DNA of 64,000 nucleotides from Gaiellasilicea sp963829845 (GTDB lineage: Bacteria > Actinomycetota > Thermoleophilia > Gaiellales > Gaiellaceae), in contig CAWHKD010000021.1 of assembly GCA_963829845.1 (NCBI GenBank), forward strand, positions 128,918 through 192,917, read 5' to 3'. Below, in pieces: positions 15,930-24,315 of this stretch (positions within the stretch are counted from its first letter, which is position 1; the number at the start of each line of letters is the position of its first letter). A program made the position numbers and the translations under genes. Under the pieces are notes generated by a model. That model was given only the letters and a program-made list of their open reading frames with translations. It made no database searches and was not told the origin of the DNA.

Positions 15930-16106
15930 ATGGCCTTCGGGTTCCGGAAGTCGATGAAGCTCGCGCCCGGCGTTCGTCTGACATTGAGCAAGCGAGGAGC
16001 CAGCGTCAGCGGCGGGCCGAAGGGCGCGAAGCTGAGCACCAATACGCGCGGCGAGAAGCGGGCATCGGCCGGGTCGTTCGGCGCGTTCTGGCGTAAGAAG
16101 CTGTAG
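15930..16106 (+). CDS. DUF4236 small protein
   Basis: 58 residues: MAFGFRKSMKLAPGVRLTLS, then KRGASVSGGPKGAKLSTNTR, ending WRKKL. The GFRKSxKLxPGVRLxLSKxG opening is the DUF4236 signature. It begins 3 nt after the Excalibur gene stop, suggesting co-transcription. Function unknown; such proteins are often found in mobile or phage-like regions. Confidence 0.8.
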   Translation: MAFGFRKSMKLAPGVRLTLSKRGASVSGGPKGAKLSTNTRGEKRASAGSFGAFWRKKL

Positions 16107-16126
16107 GAACGCTGCGCGTCGAGGTG

Positions 16127-16258
16127 ATGCCCCGCCGGCGTTCCCGTGTCGCTTGCAATCGCTCCGACGAAAAGGGATACGGGGCGACTGTCACCCAGAC
16201 GAAGGTACTCGTCTGGAAACAGAAAGGGGCCATCGTCTTCATGCGGCCGCAGCCGTAG
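16127..16258 (+). CDS. Possible 43-residue protein or C-terminal remnant
   Basis: ATG 16127 gives MPRRRSRVACNRSDEKGYGA then TVTQTKVLVWKQKGAIVFMR. The VLVWKQKGAIVF segment looks like a beta strand pair from a larger protein. No family is recognised. Its stop codon overlaps the -10-like box used by the next gene. Confidence 0.3.
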   Translation: MPRRRSRVACNRSDEKGYGATVTQTKVLVWKQKGAIVFMRPQP

Positions 16259-16267
16259 CTACTCAGC

Positions 16268-16792
16268 GTGATGCTCGCTGGCGTCCCAGTGCTCGCCGAC
16301 GCGGTCGCGGAGCTCGGCGCTAGTGTCCTCGGGGTGGACGGCGTTCTGCGGGAAGTGGTCGACAGCGACCTCGACGCGTTCTTCGAGCACCAGCGCGAGC
16401 CCGAGGCGAACCGGATGGCGGCCTTCCCGGCCCGCGACCGCGAGGCGTTCGACGCGCACTGGCGGCGGCTCCTTGCCGACGACTCGCTGACGAAGAAGAC
16501 GATCGTCTTCGAGGGCGAGGTGGCTGGCAACGTCGGGTGCTGGGAGCAGGAGGGGCGGCGGCTCGTCGGCTACTGGATCGGACGGGAGTTCTGGGGCAAG
16601 GGCCTTGCGACACGTGCGCTTCAGGAGCTCACCGGCGAGGTGACCCAGCGACCGCTGCACGCGTGGGTCGCGACGAGCAACGTCGCCTCCGTCCGCGTGC
16701 TCGAGAAGTGCGGGTTCGTCCGCGTCGGCTCGCAAAGGAACGACGTCGAAGAGCTGCTCTTCGAGCTACGCGACAGCCTCTATCAGAGCTAG
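16268..16792 (+). CDS. GNAT-family N-acetyltransferase fused to a mini-gene 5' fragment
   Basis: The first ~17 codons (VMLAGVPVLADAVAEL) are copy E of the island mini-gene family. A normal RimJ/RimL-type GNAT follows, from LREVVDSDLDAFF to RVLEKCGFVRVG, with acetyl-CoA-site EFWGKGLATRAL and the N-x-x-S region ATSNVASVRVLEKCGF. TAGCTA lies 6 nt before the GTG at 16268, so the captured fragment may supply a leaderless promoter and start. GTG 16334 is an alternative start giving a conventional GNAT. Substrate unknown. Confidence 0.8.
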   Translation: MMLAGVPVLADAVAELGASVLGVDGVLREVVDSDLDAFFEHQREPEANRMAAFPARDREAFDAHWRRLLADDSLTKKTIVFEGEVAGNVGCWEQEGRRLVGYWIGREFWGKGLATRALQELTGEVTQRPLHAWVATSNVASVRVLEKCGFVRVGSQRNDVEELLFELRDSLYQS

Positions 16793-16803
16793 GGTCCCCG
16801 TGT

Positions 16804-17508
16804 ATGGACATGCTGAAGGGCGAACAGATCGCCGAGGCCAACCTGACCGACTGGCGCAAGCTCGCCCAGGGACTGCACGCCCGATACGTGGTCGACGACT
16901 TCGGCGCCGGCGCACGGTTCGTCGCCGCGGTGGGCGAGGCGGGCGACGCGCTCGGCCACCACCCGCGCGTGTCGATCGGCAATGGGTACGTCGACCTCAA
17001 GCTGGTCACCGACGACGCCATCTACCGCGACGACGAGGGCACCGAACACGTCGTCGAATGGGTGACCCAGCAGGACGTCGACCTCGCGCGCCGGATCACC
17101 GAGATCGCCGCCGACCACCAGTTCGACGCCGACCCGGCCTCGGTCAGCGACATCGAGCTCGGCCTCGACACGGCGCACTCTGCGACCATCGCCCCGGTGT
17201 GGGCCGTCCTGCTGACCGGGAGCGCTGAGGCCCAGGGCCGCGGAACCCCCAGCGACGAAATCCGAGACGCCACGGCACGGGTACCGAATCTGTGGTTCGG
17301 GGACGCCGACGAGCACGAGACCCCGCGTCAGCGGTTCCACATCGAGGTCTATGTGGCGCCCGAAGTGGCCGAGCAACGGATCGCCGCCGCCGTCGCCGCG
17401 GGTGGGACCGTCGTCGATGACAGCAACGCGCCCTCGCTCACCGTGATCGCCGACCAGGACGGCAACAAGGGAATCGTCTGCGTCGACGTGTCCGCTGCGG
17501 GCGACTAG
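16804..17508 (+). CDS. Pterin-4a-carbinolamine dehydratase domain fused to glyoxalase-like domain
   Basis: 234 residues. The N-terminal ~110 residues match pterin-4-alpha-carbinolamine dehydratase: LTDWRKLAQGLHARYVVDDF, VGEAGDALGHHPRVSI with the catalytic HHP, and WVTQQDVDLARRI. The C-terminal half (HSATIAPVWAVLLTGS, NLWFGDADEHETPRQRFHIE) looks like a glyoxalase/VOC domain. The first domain dehydrates 4a-hydroxytetrahydrobiopterin or acts on a related pterin. The meaning of the fusion is not known to me. Confidence 0.85.
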   Translation: MDMLKGEQIAEANLTDWRKLAQGLHARYVVDDFGAGARFVAAVGEAGDALGHHPRVSIGNGYVDLKLVTDDAIYRDDEGTEHVVEWVTQQDVDLARRITEIAADHQFDADPASVSDIELGLDTAHSATIAPVWAVLLTGSAEAQGRGTPSDEIRDATARVPNLWFGDADEHETPRQRFHIEVYVAPEVAEQRIAAAVAAGGTVVDDSNAPSLTVIADQDGNKGIVCVDVSAAGD

Positions 17509-17627
17509 CTGACTAGGGCGTAAATCAGCAGGCCTAGGAGGATCAGCACGGCGATAGCGCCCTTTGCCAACGAGAGCCAAAGTGGTGGCCGTGGCGAGAA
17601 GAGCGGATCCATCGGGTCGTGCTGCAT
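17505..17627 (-). CDS. Possible 40-residue single-span membrane protein
   Basis: ATG 17627 encodes MQHDPMDPLFSPRPPLWLSL then AKGAIAVLILLGLLIYALVS, a clean C-terminal membrane helix. Its stop overlaps the stop of the pterin dehydratase gene head-on. No Shine-Dalgarno is evident. Confidence 0.45.
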   Translation of the reverse strand: MQHDPMDPLFSPRPPLWLSLAKGAIAVLILLGLLIYALVS

Positions 17628-17733
17628 CAGATGTGGAGAGTAACGGGCTACGTCGGGTCTTTACTGCCATCGCCCGCCGATGAGGATCGAAGAAAAATTG
17701 AAACGCCGACTCGGTTGACCCACCTGACGTGAG

Positions 17734-18039
17734 CTACGTGAAGAACTCTGGCGGCACGATCAGAAAGAAGATCAGGGCCATGAGAAGGAGGCCGAGGCCG
17801 GAGACTGCCGCGGCGAGGATGCCTGCCCGTACGACAGCTCCGAAGTCTCTCCCCAGCAGCGCATTGCCTCCGCTCGCCAGTACAGCCGGGAGGATCGCCA
17901 GGACAACAAGCGACCCCACGACGCTCAGCTCCCCTCTCCGGAAATGGGTTCCGTACCACAGGGCAAACCATCCGATGATGGGGCTACAGACAAGCGCCCA
18001 GATCAGGCCGCGTGCTCGGCTACTCATACCGTCAAGCAT
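17734..18039 (-). CDS. Small integral membrane protein, three spans
   Basis: 101 residues with hydrophobic segments at ~12-30, ~38-60 and ~70-97 (AVVRAGILAAAVSGLGLLLM). No family recognised. ATG 18027 (MSSRARG) is an alternative start. Confidence 0.55.
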   Translation of the reverse strand: MLDGMSSRARGLIWALVCSPIIGWFALWYGTHFRRGELSVVGSLVVLAILPAVLASGGNALLGRDFGAVVRAGILAAAVSGLGLLLMALIFFLIVPPEFFT

Positions 18040-18123
18040 CGGTTAGGTCATCTCTCACCCTTAGACGCGCAGGCTCCGGAAGCCGCACAGGACGCTAGAA
18101 GTACCTGGCCGTAGACTCGCCGG

Positions 18124-18372
18124 ATGGTGCTCGGACCCGTGCTCGCCGACGCCGTCGCGGACCTCGCCGACACCGTCAGGGCGACCGGCGCCGACGACCT
18201 CGCCAACCGGCTCGAGGTTGCGCTCGACGACGGCGTCGCGCTCCTGGCGCTCACGATCGACGAACGCGCGATCATCCTGGCCGCGCTCGAGGATCCGCCG
18301 GACGGGCTCGCCGAGCTACGCGCCGTGCTCCTGAACGAGCACGAGTGGCGGCAGCGCGAAGGGCTTGGCTAG
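18124..18372 (+). CDS. Island mini-gene family, intact copy F
   Basis: 82 residues, MVLGPVLADAVADLADTVRA to NEHEWRQREGLG, acidic and helical with a conserved core DERAIILAALEDPPDGLAEL. No membrane segment, signal or known domain is visible. Upstream, TAGACT at 18112-18117 lies 6 nt before the ATG with no Shine-Dalgarno, so the gene is probably leaderless. Eight further copies or fragments lie between 13.3 and 24.2 kb. Host function, small regulator or selfish passenger cannot be separated from sequence. Confidence 0.65.
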   Translation: MVLGPVLADAVADLADTVRATGADDLANRLEVALDDGVALLALTIDERAIILAALEDPPDGLAELRAVLLNEHEWRQREGLG

Positions 18373-18449
18373 GAGTGTCTCCACATGCGCTCGAAGAGAT
18401 ACGCAAGACCATGGCCAAGTTCGAGGGGTGGCGCGACTCGGAGAACGAC

Positions 18450-18534
18450 AGCTAGCTGTCACACTCGGCGACGCAGGAGAGCCCGCCGGGGCGGGCTTCC
18501 TGCGCTGCCGATGCGAATGGTGCTTTGGGCGCTA
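18450..18534 (+). repeat. 85-bp direct repeat with terminator-like hairpin, copy 1
   Basis: Identical to 20836-20920 except for one base. It contains the hairpin AGCCCGCC-GG-GGCGGGCT. The two copies are 2.39 kb apart and bracket the PAS-LuxR and adenylate cyclase genes. Confidence 0.85.
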
Positions 18535-18563
18535 ACACCGCCTAACCCCGTGGCATGAACCTC

Positions 18564-18657
18564 GCGCTCGAGGATCCGCCGCAGGAGCTCGCCGAGTTGC
18601 GGGCCGTGCTCCTGAACGAACACGCGCGCGGCAAAGCACCGGGCTGGATCCGTAGCA
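18564..18657 (+). repeat. Mini-gene family, 3' fragment (copy G)
   Basis: Reads LALEDPPQELAELRAVLLNE in the family frame, then diverges to KAPGWIRS before a stop. It lies immediately before the PAS-LuxR gene. Confidence 0.6.
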
Positions 18658-18696
18658 CGCCGGACCAGCGACACGCGATCCGTCACACTTGTCTTG

Positions 18697-19263
18697 ATGT
18701 CAACGGGACTGGGAGTCGGCGGCGACGTTGAGCAGGCGCTGCAGCAGGTCGCCGTCCCGAGCTACGTCGTCGACACCAGCGGCATCGTCCGCTGGATCAA
18801 TCCGGCAGCCGAGCGCCTCCTCGGCGACGTTCGCGGACGTCAGTTCACTTCCGTCATCGCACCCGAGGACAGGCCCGGCGCCCGCGACCGATTCGCCCAG
18901 AAGATGCTCGGCACCTCCCCGGCCAGCGAAGCAAGCGGCCACCTCGTCTCCACCGCCGGGACGCGGGTACCAGTGGAGGTCAGCTCGGTGCAGCTCAAGA
19001 GCGGTGAAACGGTGGTCGGCGTCTTCGGGCTGATCGAAGAACGCCCCAACGACACAACCAGAACGCCACCCCCGCATCTCACGCCTCGTCAAGTCGACGT
19101 GCTTCGTCTGCTCGAGCAGGGCCGCTCGACAAAGCAGATCGCCGCGGAGCTCCACCTGAGCACCGAGACAGTCAGGAACCACGTCCGCCGTCTCTTCCGG
19201 GCCCTCGGCGTCAACTCCCGACTCGAAGCCGTAGCCGCCGCCCGGGCCGCATCCGCCGATTGA
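18697..19263 (+). CDS. PAS domain-LuxR-type DNA-binding regulator
   Basis: 188 residues. A single PAS domain covers ~12-115 (VPSYVVDTSGIVRWINPAAE). A LuxR/GerE helix-turn-helix follows at ~127-185 with LTPRQVDVLRLLEQGRSTKQ and LSTETVRNHVRRLF. No kinase or receiver is attached, so the PAS domain probably senses a small ligand or redox state directly. ATG 18697 is preferred to TTG 18694. The gene is flanked by 3' fragments of the mini-gene family. Confidence 0.88.
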   Translation: MSTGLGVGGDVEQALQQVAVPSYVVDTSGIVRWINPAAERLLGDVRGRQFTSVIAPEDRPGARDRFAQKMLGTSPASEASGHLVSTAGTRVPVEVSSVQLKSGETVVGVFGLIEERPNDTTRTPPPHLTPRQVDVLRLLEQGRSTKQIAAELHLSTETVRNHVRRLFRALGVNSRLEAVAAARAASAD

Positions 19264-19352
19264 TCGACGCCCGCCGGACGGACTCGCCGAACTCCGCGCC
19301 GTGCCCCTGAAAGAGCACGAGTGGCGACAAAGCACCGGGCTCGATCCGTGAG
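19262..19352 (+). repeat. Mini-gene family, 3' fragment (copy H)
   Basis: Retains GACGGACTCGCCGAACTCCG and the end GCACCGGGCTCGATCCGTGA, but the frame is broken. With copy G it forms a direct repeat on both sides of the PAS-LuxR gene. Confidence 0.6.
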
Positions 19353-19427
19353 CTCCGAACCGCGTGCTTCAGTTGAGTCTCCAAGAGCGGTGGGGTGCCC
19401 CAAACGGGCGGTAGCGTTTGCCCTGGG

Positions 19428-19454
19428 ACCCCAGTGCCAGCGGCTGGGGTTTTT
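19428..19454 (+). terminator. Rho-independent terminator
   Basis: ACCCCAG/CTGGGGT stem with a 9-nt loop and a TTTTT run. It lies between the convergent PAS-LuxR and adenylate cyclase genes and is oriented for the rightward transcript. Confidence 0.8.
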
Positions 19455-19467
19455 GCGCGGCCTACCT

Positions 19468-20742
19468 TTAGCGCGGCAGGAGCTCAGGAACCGAGGGCTG
19501 GGGGCGCTCAGCGAGCAGAACGTATGTCGTCATATCGCCCTTGCCCTTGACGGCGACCCCCGTGCGCCGCTCGAGGACGAAGAGGCGCTCGAGCCGGCGG
19601 TACGTTCGCTCGGTGACCTGGATCGTGCCGGGTGCGGCGTGGGATTCCATCCGGCTCGCCGTGTTGACGGTGTCCCCCCAGATGTCGTAGCCGAACTTCG
19701 TGCGGCCGATGACGCCAGCCACGACCGGTCCCGAGTCGATTCCGATGCGGAGGCTCAAGCCGGACACCGCCGGTAGCTCGGCGAGCGCCTGCCGCATCGC
19801 GAGCGCCAGGCGGGCGGCGGCCTCGGCGTGGTCCGCGCGTGGCATCGGGATTCCGGCGGCGGCCAAGTAGCCGTCGCCGATCGTCTTGATCTTTTCGAGC
19901 CCGTGACGCGCGACGAGCTCGTCGAAGCCCGAGAAGATCTCGTCCAGGAGGACGACGACCTCCTCGGCCGGTAATCGCTCCGCAATCGGCGTGAAGCCTA
20001 TGAGGTCGGCGAAGAGAACTGAGACTTCTTCGCTGCGCTCTGCGATGACAGCCCGAGAGACTTTCAGCCGCTCGGCGATCGCCCGCGGAAAGATCGAGAG
20101 CAGCAGGGTTTCTGACCGCTCCTGCTCCGCGGAAAGAAGCCGGTGTGCCCGGTCGCGAGAGCGGACAAAGTGCTCGAGAAGGGCGAACGTGGTGATCGAC
20201 GGGCCGAAGATGTTCAGCGCGAAGAACGCCACAACGACCCACGATGGAATGTCCTGCGCTGGTTCCGGGAGGACGCCGTCGATGGCCGCGGAGAGGACGA
20301 CCAGCGCGAGGAACGATCCGAACCAGGGGATTGCCTCGCGCGGCCCATAGAACACGAGCGCGGCGAGGGGTGCGAAGAACGCCCAGACCGCGACCGAACC
20401 GGATTCGACGAAGCCTCCGAGGCTCCACTGGAGGAGAAACGGGAGCAGGAGCATGAGCCCAATCTGGCTCGCCCGATAGACGCTGTAGCGCTTCGTCCGG
20501 GCCAAGTAGGCAATCCCCACCAGCGATGCGACCTGATAACCGAGCGGAACGAGCGCTGCGAGCCAGAGCCCGAGCGCCGCGTATGTCCCTACCCAAATGC
20601 AGGAGAAAACGGTGATCAGAATCGACGTGAGGACGAGCGTGGACTTGCGCAGCCGCTCGTCCGGGCTGTCCGACGGTAGCGAGGCGATCGCAGCCGTGTG
20701 CCGAACGATCCTGCCTCTCCACTCGCGGGACCTCATGCGCAC
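19468..20742 (-). CDS. Membrane class III adenylate cyclase
   Basis: 424 residues. An N-terminal soluble stretch (~1-33) is followed by about six membrane helices (35-190), a helical linker and a class III cyclase domain (~235-410). Metal-binding Asp246 (VLFADLIGFT) and Asp290 (KTIGDGYL) are present. Lys286 and the Asp of FGYDIWGDT are the base-selecting pair typical of ATP, and NTASRMES supplies the transition-state Asn/Arg. cAMP production is therefore expected. GTG 20742 and ATG 20736 are both possible starts. Confidence 0.93.
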   Translation of the reverse strand: MRMRSREWRGRIVRHTAAIASLPSDSPDERLRKSTLVLTSILITVFSCIWVGTYAALGLWLAALVPLGYQVASLVGIAYLARTKRYSVYRASQIGLMLLLPFLLQWSLGGFVESGSVAVWAFFAPLAALVFYGPREAIPWFGSFLALVVLSAAIDGVLPEPAQDIPSWVVVAFFALNIFGPSITTFALLEHFVRSRDRAHRLLSAEQERSETLLLSIFPRAIAERLKVSRAVIAERSEEVSVLFADLIGFTPIAERLPAEEVVVLLDEIFSGFDELVARHGLEKIKTIGDGYLAAAGIPMPRADHAEAAARLALAMRQALAELPAVSGLSLRIGIDSGPVVAGVIGRTKFGYDIWGDTVNTASRMESHAAPGTIQVTERTYRRLERLFVLERRTGVAVKGKGDMTTYVLLAERPQPSVPELLPR

Positions 20743-21178
20743 GACTCTAGGACAAGCGCATCCGCTGAAACACGAGCGCAGACATGCAGTGGTTCCGGCT
20801 CAGGAGCCCGCCGCACGCCATTCGAACCACGGCCTAGCTAGCTGTCACACTCGGCGACGCAGGAGAGCCCGCCGAGGCGGGCTTCCTGCGCTGCCGATGC
20901 GAATGGTGCTTTGGGCGCTAGCCGCCGAGTTCTGCTTGGTCGAGCGCGCCTCGCGAGCCTCGATTGCGTGAATCGCCGCGCGTGCGAGCGCCACCTTCTC
21001 CTGGTGTCGCAGACGGGCGATGTCGTGGTTCATCAATGGATGCGTCACGGCTCCTTCCTCTGGTCGGGTTCGACATCCCTGTGGTTGTCGCATCCGTCGC
21101 TGAAGCGTGACTTGACGCGCGCTTGATGACCGCTTGAGCGGGGTCTACGGTTGTGTCGTCGTCGTCAGAGGAGAGCCG
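20743..21178. other. Intergenic region with 85-bp repeat copy 2 and a doubtful small ORF
   Basis: The 85-bp repeat occupies 20836-20920. On the minus strand a helical, charged peptide (MNHDIARLRHQEKVALARAA, start at 21033) runs into the repeat without a stop of its own, so it may be a truncated gene. Nothing else is supported. Confidence 0.4.
20836..20920 (+). repeat. 85-bp direct repeat with terminator-like hairpin, copy 2
   Basis: Matches 18450-18534 at 84 of 85 positions; the single difference is in the hairpin loop. Confidence 0.85.
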
Positions 21179-23494
21179 GTGCTCGAGTTCCGTGTCCTCG
21201 GACCGCTGCAGGTGGAACGGGATGGACGCCTGCTCCCGCTCGGCGGGTTCAAACAGCGTGGGGTGCTCGCCCTGCTTCTGCTCGGCCGCAACCGGCCCGT
21301 TTCGCGTGACCAGTTGGTGGACGTGCTGTGGGGTGAGCGTCCGCCCGCGTCCGCCGCGAACAGCATCCAGATCTACGTTTCGAAGCTACGGCGTCTGCTC
21401 GGCGACGGTGACTCGGCCGACGGAAGCGCGATCGTCACCGAGCCACCCGGCTACCGTCTCCGTGTCCCGCCGGGCGAGTTGGACGCCGACCGGTTCGAGC
21501 GCTTGATCACCGCGGGAAGCGAGGCGCTCGGTGCCGGCAAGGCCGACCGAGCAGAGAAAACGTTTGCTCACGCGCTGACGCTATGGCACGGCCCGCCGTT
21601 CGCCGACTTCGCCGGCGAACCGTTCGCGCAAGCTGAAATCGCCCGGCTGGAACAGCTGCGGTTGCGCGCACTCGAGGAACAAATCGAGGCGCGAACAGCG
21701 CTCGGCTGCCATGCAACGGTACTGACCCAACTGCCGACGCTCGTCGATCTGCATCCGCTCGAAGAACGCCTGCGCGCCCAACTGATGGTCGCGTTGTACC
21801 GGTCGGGCCGACAGGCGGACGCACTCGCTGTCTACCAGGACTTCCGCAGCCGTCTCGCAGACGAGCTCGGCCTGGACCCGAGTCCTGGCCTGCGCGAGAT
21901 CGAACGGCAAATCCTCCGCCATGACAGCGCGCTCCTCGCATCAGCCTCGCCTCAAGCCCCCGAGCTTCCGTCAGCCGCACCGGGCGATTTCCCGGAGCGG
22001 GCGGCGGAGCGGACGAATCTGCCGACTCCACCGACGCCGTTGATCGGACGCGAACAGGAGCTCCAGGAGGCAAGCCAACTCCTTCGTGCGCACCGGATCG
22101 TTACCTTGACTGGGCCTGGGGGCTCCGGAAAGACGCGGCTCGCGCTCCAGCTCGCCGCCGACGCGGTCAGGGACTTCCCTGACGGCGTCGTCTGGATACC
22201 GCTTCAGGCGCTAAGCGACCCTGAGTTGGTCGTGCCGACGATCGCGCGGGCGGTGGGCTCCGGCGAGACCCTCGTCGAGAACGCCAACAGACGTCTGCTG
22301 CTCGTCCTCGACAATTTCGAGCAGCTGCTCGGCGCGGCGTCCAGGGTCGGAAACCTCGCCGCGCAACTGCCTGAACTGAAGCTGCTCGTAACGAGCCGCG
22401 AACCACTCCACCTCGCAGCGGAGTATGAGTACCCGGTCGCGCCGTTGCGTGAGCAGGAGGCGGTCGCGCTGTTCATCGAGCGGGCGTCGGCAGCGAAGCC
22501 CGACTTCATCGACGACGGCGCAGTCGAAGAGATCTGCCTACGGCTCGACTGCCTACCGCTCGCGCTCGAGTTGGCGGCTGCACGCGTTAAAGCGCTCTCG
22601 ACGTCGGCGTTGCTCAAACGCCTCGATCGTCGGTTGCCGATTCTCACCGGTGGCTCACGGGACGCGCCGGAACGCCAAAGAACGCTGCGCGCGACGATCG
22701 CTTGGAGCTACGAGCTCCTCGCGGAAGACGAACAGCGTGCCTTCGCCCGCCTCGCTGTATTCACGGGCGGCTGCACTCTCGAGGCGGCCGAACAGGTATG
22801 CCAAATAGACCTCGACACGGTTGCCGCACTCATCGACAAGAGTCTGCTCCGCCGTGAGGGCGACCGCTATCTCATGCTCGAAACAATCGGCGAGTACGCC
22901 CTCGAGCGCCTCGAAGCGAGCGGCGAGCTGGACGAGTTTCGGCAGCGGCACGCGGACTACTACCTCGAACAAGCCCGATCCGTCGAACTGCTCATCCGCA
23001 GTCCACAGGCGGCTGGAGCGATCGATCGGCTCGAGCCCGAGCACGACAATCTTCGCGCTGCGCTGCAGTGGCTTTCGGGCCGGACATCGGAACAACCTCT
23101 GCGGCTCGCGATGTGGGGTCTCGCAGCGAGGCTGCACGGCTTCGGCGACCAAGCTCTCGACCGCAGGAATGTGACCGAGGCGGCTCGGCTTTACCGGGAA
23201 AGCATCGAGATCGGACTGCAGCTCAAGGACGACACGCAGACCGCGTATTGCCTCGCCGGTCTCGCGGCGGTGAGCGCGCAGCGCGGCAGACTCGATCAGG
23301 CAGCCCGCCTCTGGGGCAGTGTCGTGGCCTTCGAGCAAACGTCCGGCATGCCTCTGCACGATGCCGAGAGACAGCGCTACGCGCGAGTCCTCGGCGAGCT
23401 CGAGCACGGATCAGAGGCATCCGCCGACTTTGCTGCCGGCACCGCGATAACGCTCGAGGAAGCGGTGGAATACGCGCTCGCGAGCGTGGAGTGA
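21179..23494 (+). CDS. SARP/AfsR-type transcriptional regulator with ATPase domain
   Basis: 771 residues from GTG 21179, chosen because AGAGGAGA lies just upstream and VLEFRVLGPLQVERDG is the usual SARP opening. Domains: winged-helix DNA-binding (~1-95, with ANSIQIYVSKLRRLLGD), bacterial transcriptional activation domain (~97-245), AAA/NB-ARC-like ATPase with Walker A GPGGSGKTR near 311-319 and LLLVLDNFEQL as Walker B, then a helical TPR-like C-terminus. Such regulators often switch on secondary-metabolite genes. No biosynthetic cluster is adjacent. Confidence 0.92.
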   Translation: MLEFRVLGPLQVERDGRLLPLGGFKQRGVLALLLLGRNRPVSRDQLVDVLWGERPPASAANSIQIYVSKLRRLLGDGDSADGSAIVTEPPGYRLRVPPGELDADRFERLITAGSEALGAGKADRAEKTFAHALTLWHGPPFADFAGEPFAQAEIARLEQLRLRALEEQIEARTALGCHATVLTQLPTLVDLHPLEERLRAQLMVALYRSGRQADALAVYQDFRSRLADELGLDPSPGLREIERQILRHDSALLASASPQAPELPSAAPGDFPERAAERTNLPTPPTPLIGREQELQEASQLLRAHRIVTLTGPGGSGKTRLALQLAADAVRDFPDGVVWIPLQALSDPELVVPTIARAVGSGETLVENANRRLLLVLDNFEQLLGAASRVGNLAAQLPELKLLVTSREPLHLAAEYEYPVAPLREQEAVALFIERASAAKPDFIDDGAVEEICLRLDCLPLALELAAARVKALSTSALLKRLDRRLPILTGGSRDAPERQRTLRATIAWSYELLAEDEQRAFARLAVFTGGCTLEAAEQVCQIDLDTVAALIDKSLLRREGDRYLMLETIGEYALERLEASGELDEFRQRHADYYLEQARSVELLIRSPQAAGAIDRLEPEHDNLRAALQWLSGRTSEQPLRLAMWGLAARLHGFGDQALDRRNVTEAARLYRESIEIGLQLKDDTQTAYCLAGLAAVSAQRGRLDQAARLWGSVVAFEQTSGMPLHDAERQRYARVLGELEHGSEASADFAAGTAITLEEAVEYALASVE

Positions 23495-23811
23495 TTCGGT
23501 ACGGATGTCCGACCGATGCGGTGACGACAGTAAGGCCGCTTTGCGCCACCGCAACGGGCGAGGGCTGATTCGCCTTCACCGCCGAAGACCCAGACGACGG
23601 CGAAGGACCAGGGTCGCGACGTACTGCCCGCCTTGTGCTGACCGCGAGCTCCGGCCCGTCGGTCAAGTGTCCCGTCCGCAGCGTTCATCTCTTTCGCACC
23701 GGACGTGTACGAGCCGATGCCATCGAAGCTGTATTTTCGCTAGCAGTGCCTGCGCTTGCTCGGCTTAGCCGCGGCGGCGCACTTCCCGGCGCCCCGTTGC
23801 GCGGAGGCTAC
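23495..23811. other. Gene-poor stretch with a degenerate zinc-ribbon remnant
   Basis: No intact gene. Around 23570-23660 one frame encodes FAFTAEDPDDGEG and another ATYCPPCADREL, resembling the tail of a small zinc-ribbon protein split by a frameshift. No other structure seen. Confidence 0.35.
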
Positions 23812-24036
23812 GTGAGCGATCGCACGCAGGCTTCGATGTTGCTCGAGACTCCGGGCGCGTTGCTGTCGCGGTCGCACCTGCGTGAGCTCGATCTTGAGCG
23901 CCGAGCGGTCGACGCTGTCTTTCGCGCGCTCGACGTCGTCGTGCTGCCGGGCTACTCGCGGCCGCTGGTTCGCGCGGAGGACTACCTCGCGTTGCTCAGC
24001 CGGTCGACGCACCGGGACGATCGGGTGCGGGCATGA
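23812..24036 (+). CDS. Small excisionase-like DNA-binding protein
   Basis: 74 residues from GTG 23812, with GGAGG 5 nt upstream. SRSHLRELDLERRAVDAVFR suggests a winged helix-turn-helix, followed by a VVVLPGYSRPLVRAEDYLAL segment like that of Xis/MerR-type excisionases. A following gene begins ATGAGCGAGGAG but stops after eight codons. With the integrase remnant at 14.3 kb it points to a dismantled integrative element. The excisionase assignment is tentative. Confidence 0.55.
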   Translation: MSDRTQASMLLETPGALLSRSHLRELDLERRAVDAVFRALDVVVLPGYSRPLVRAEDYLALLSRSTHRDDRVRA

Positions 24037-24118
24037 GCGAGGAGACGTGGCGCGGTTAGGAACCCGCACTCTCTGTGCACCCGCACCACGTCTCACATAC
24101 ACAGATGTGTTGCAGTAC

Positions 24119-24215
24119 GTGATGCTCGCCGACGTCCCAGCGCCCGCCGACGCGGGCGGAGCTCGCCGACACGGTTAGGGCGACCGGCACCGACGCGCTC
24201 GCGCAGTTCCGCGAC
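24119..24215 (+). repeat. Mini-gene family, 5' half (copy I)
   Basis: Begins GTGATGCTCGCCGACGTCCC and keeps the GCGACCGGCACCGACGCGCT stretch, but carries frame-breaking changes and stops about halfway. Confidence 0.6.
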
Positions 24216-24315
24216 CACTGCATGCTTACTTCGACGGCGCGATCTGCGGAGCGGGCGGCTGGGCTTCGACTCACGGAGACGACTAGCACCGCCGCTTCAC
24301 GGGTATCCGGTCGAG

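Noticed and set aside
20845..21093. Minus-strand gene upstream of the SARP regulator
   Set aside because: Its C-terminal 25 codons are just the 85-bp repeat read through, shared with another shadow frame at 18459; kept only as a doubtful truncated gene.
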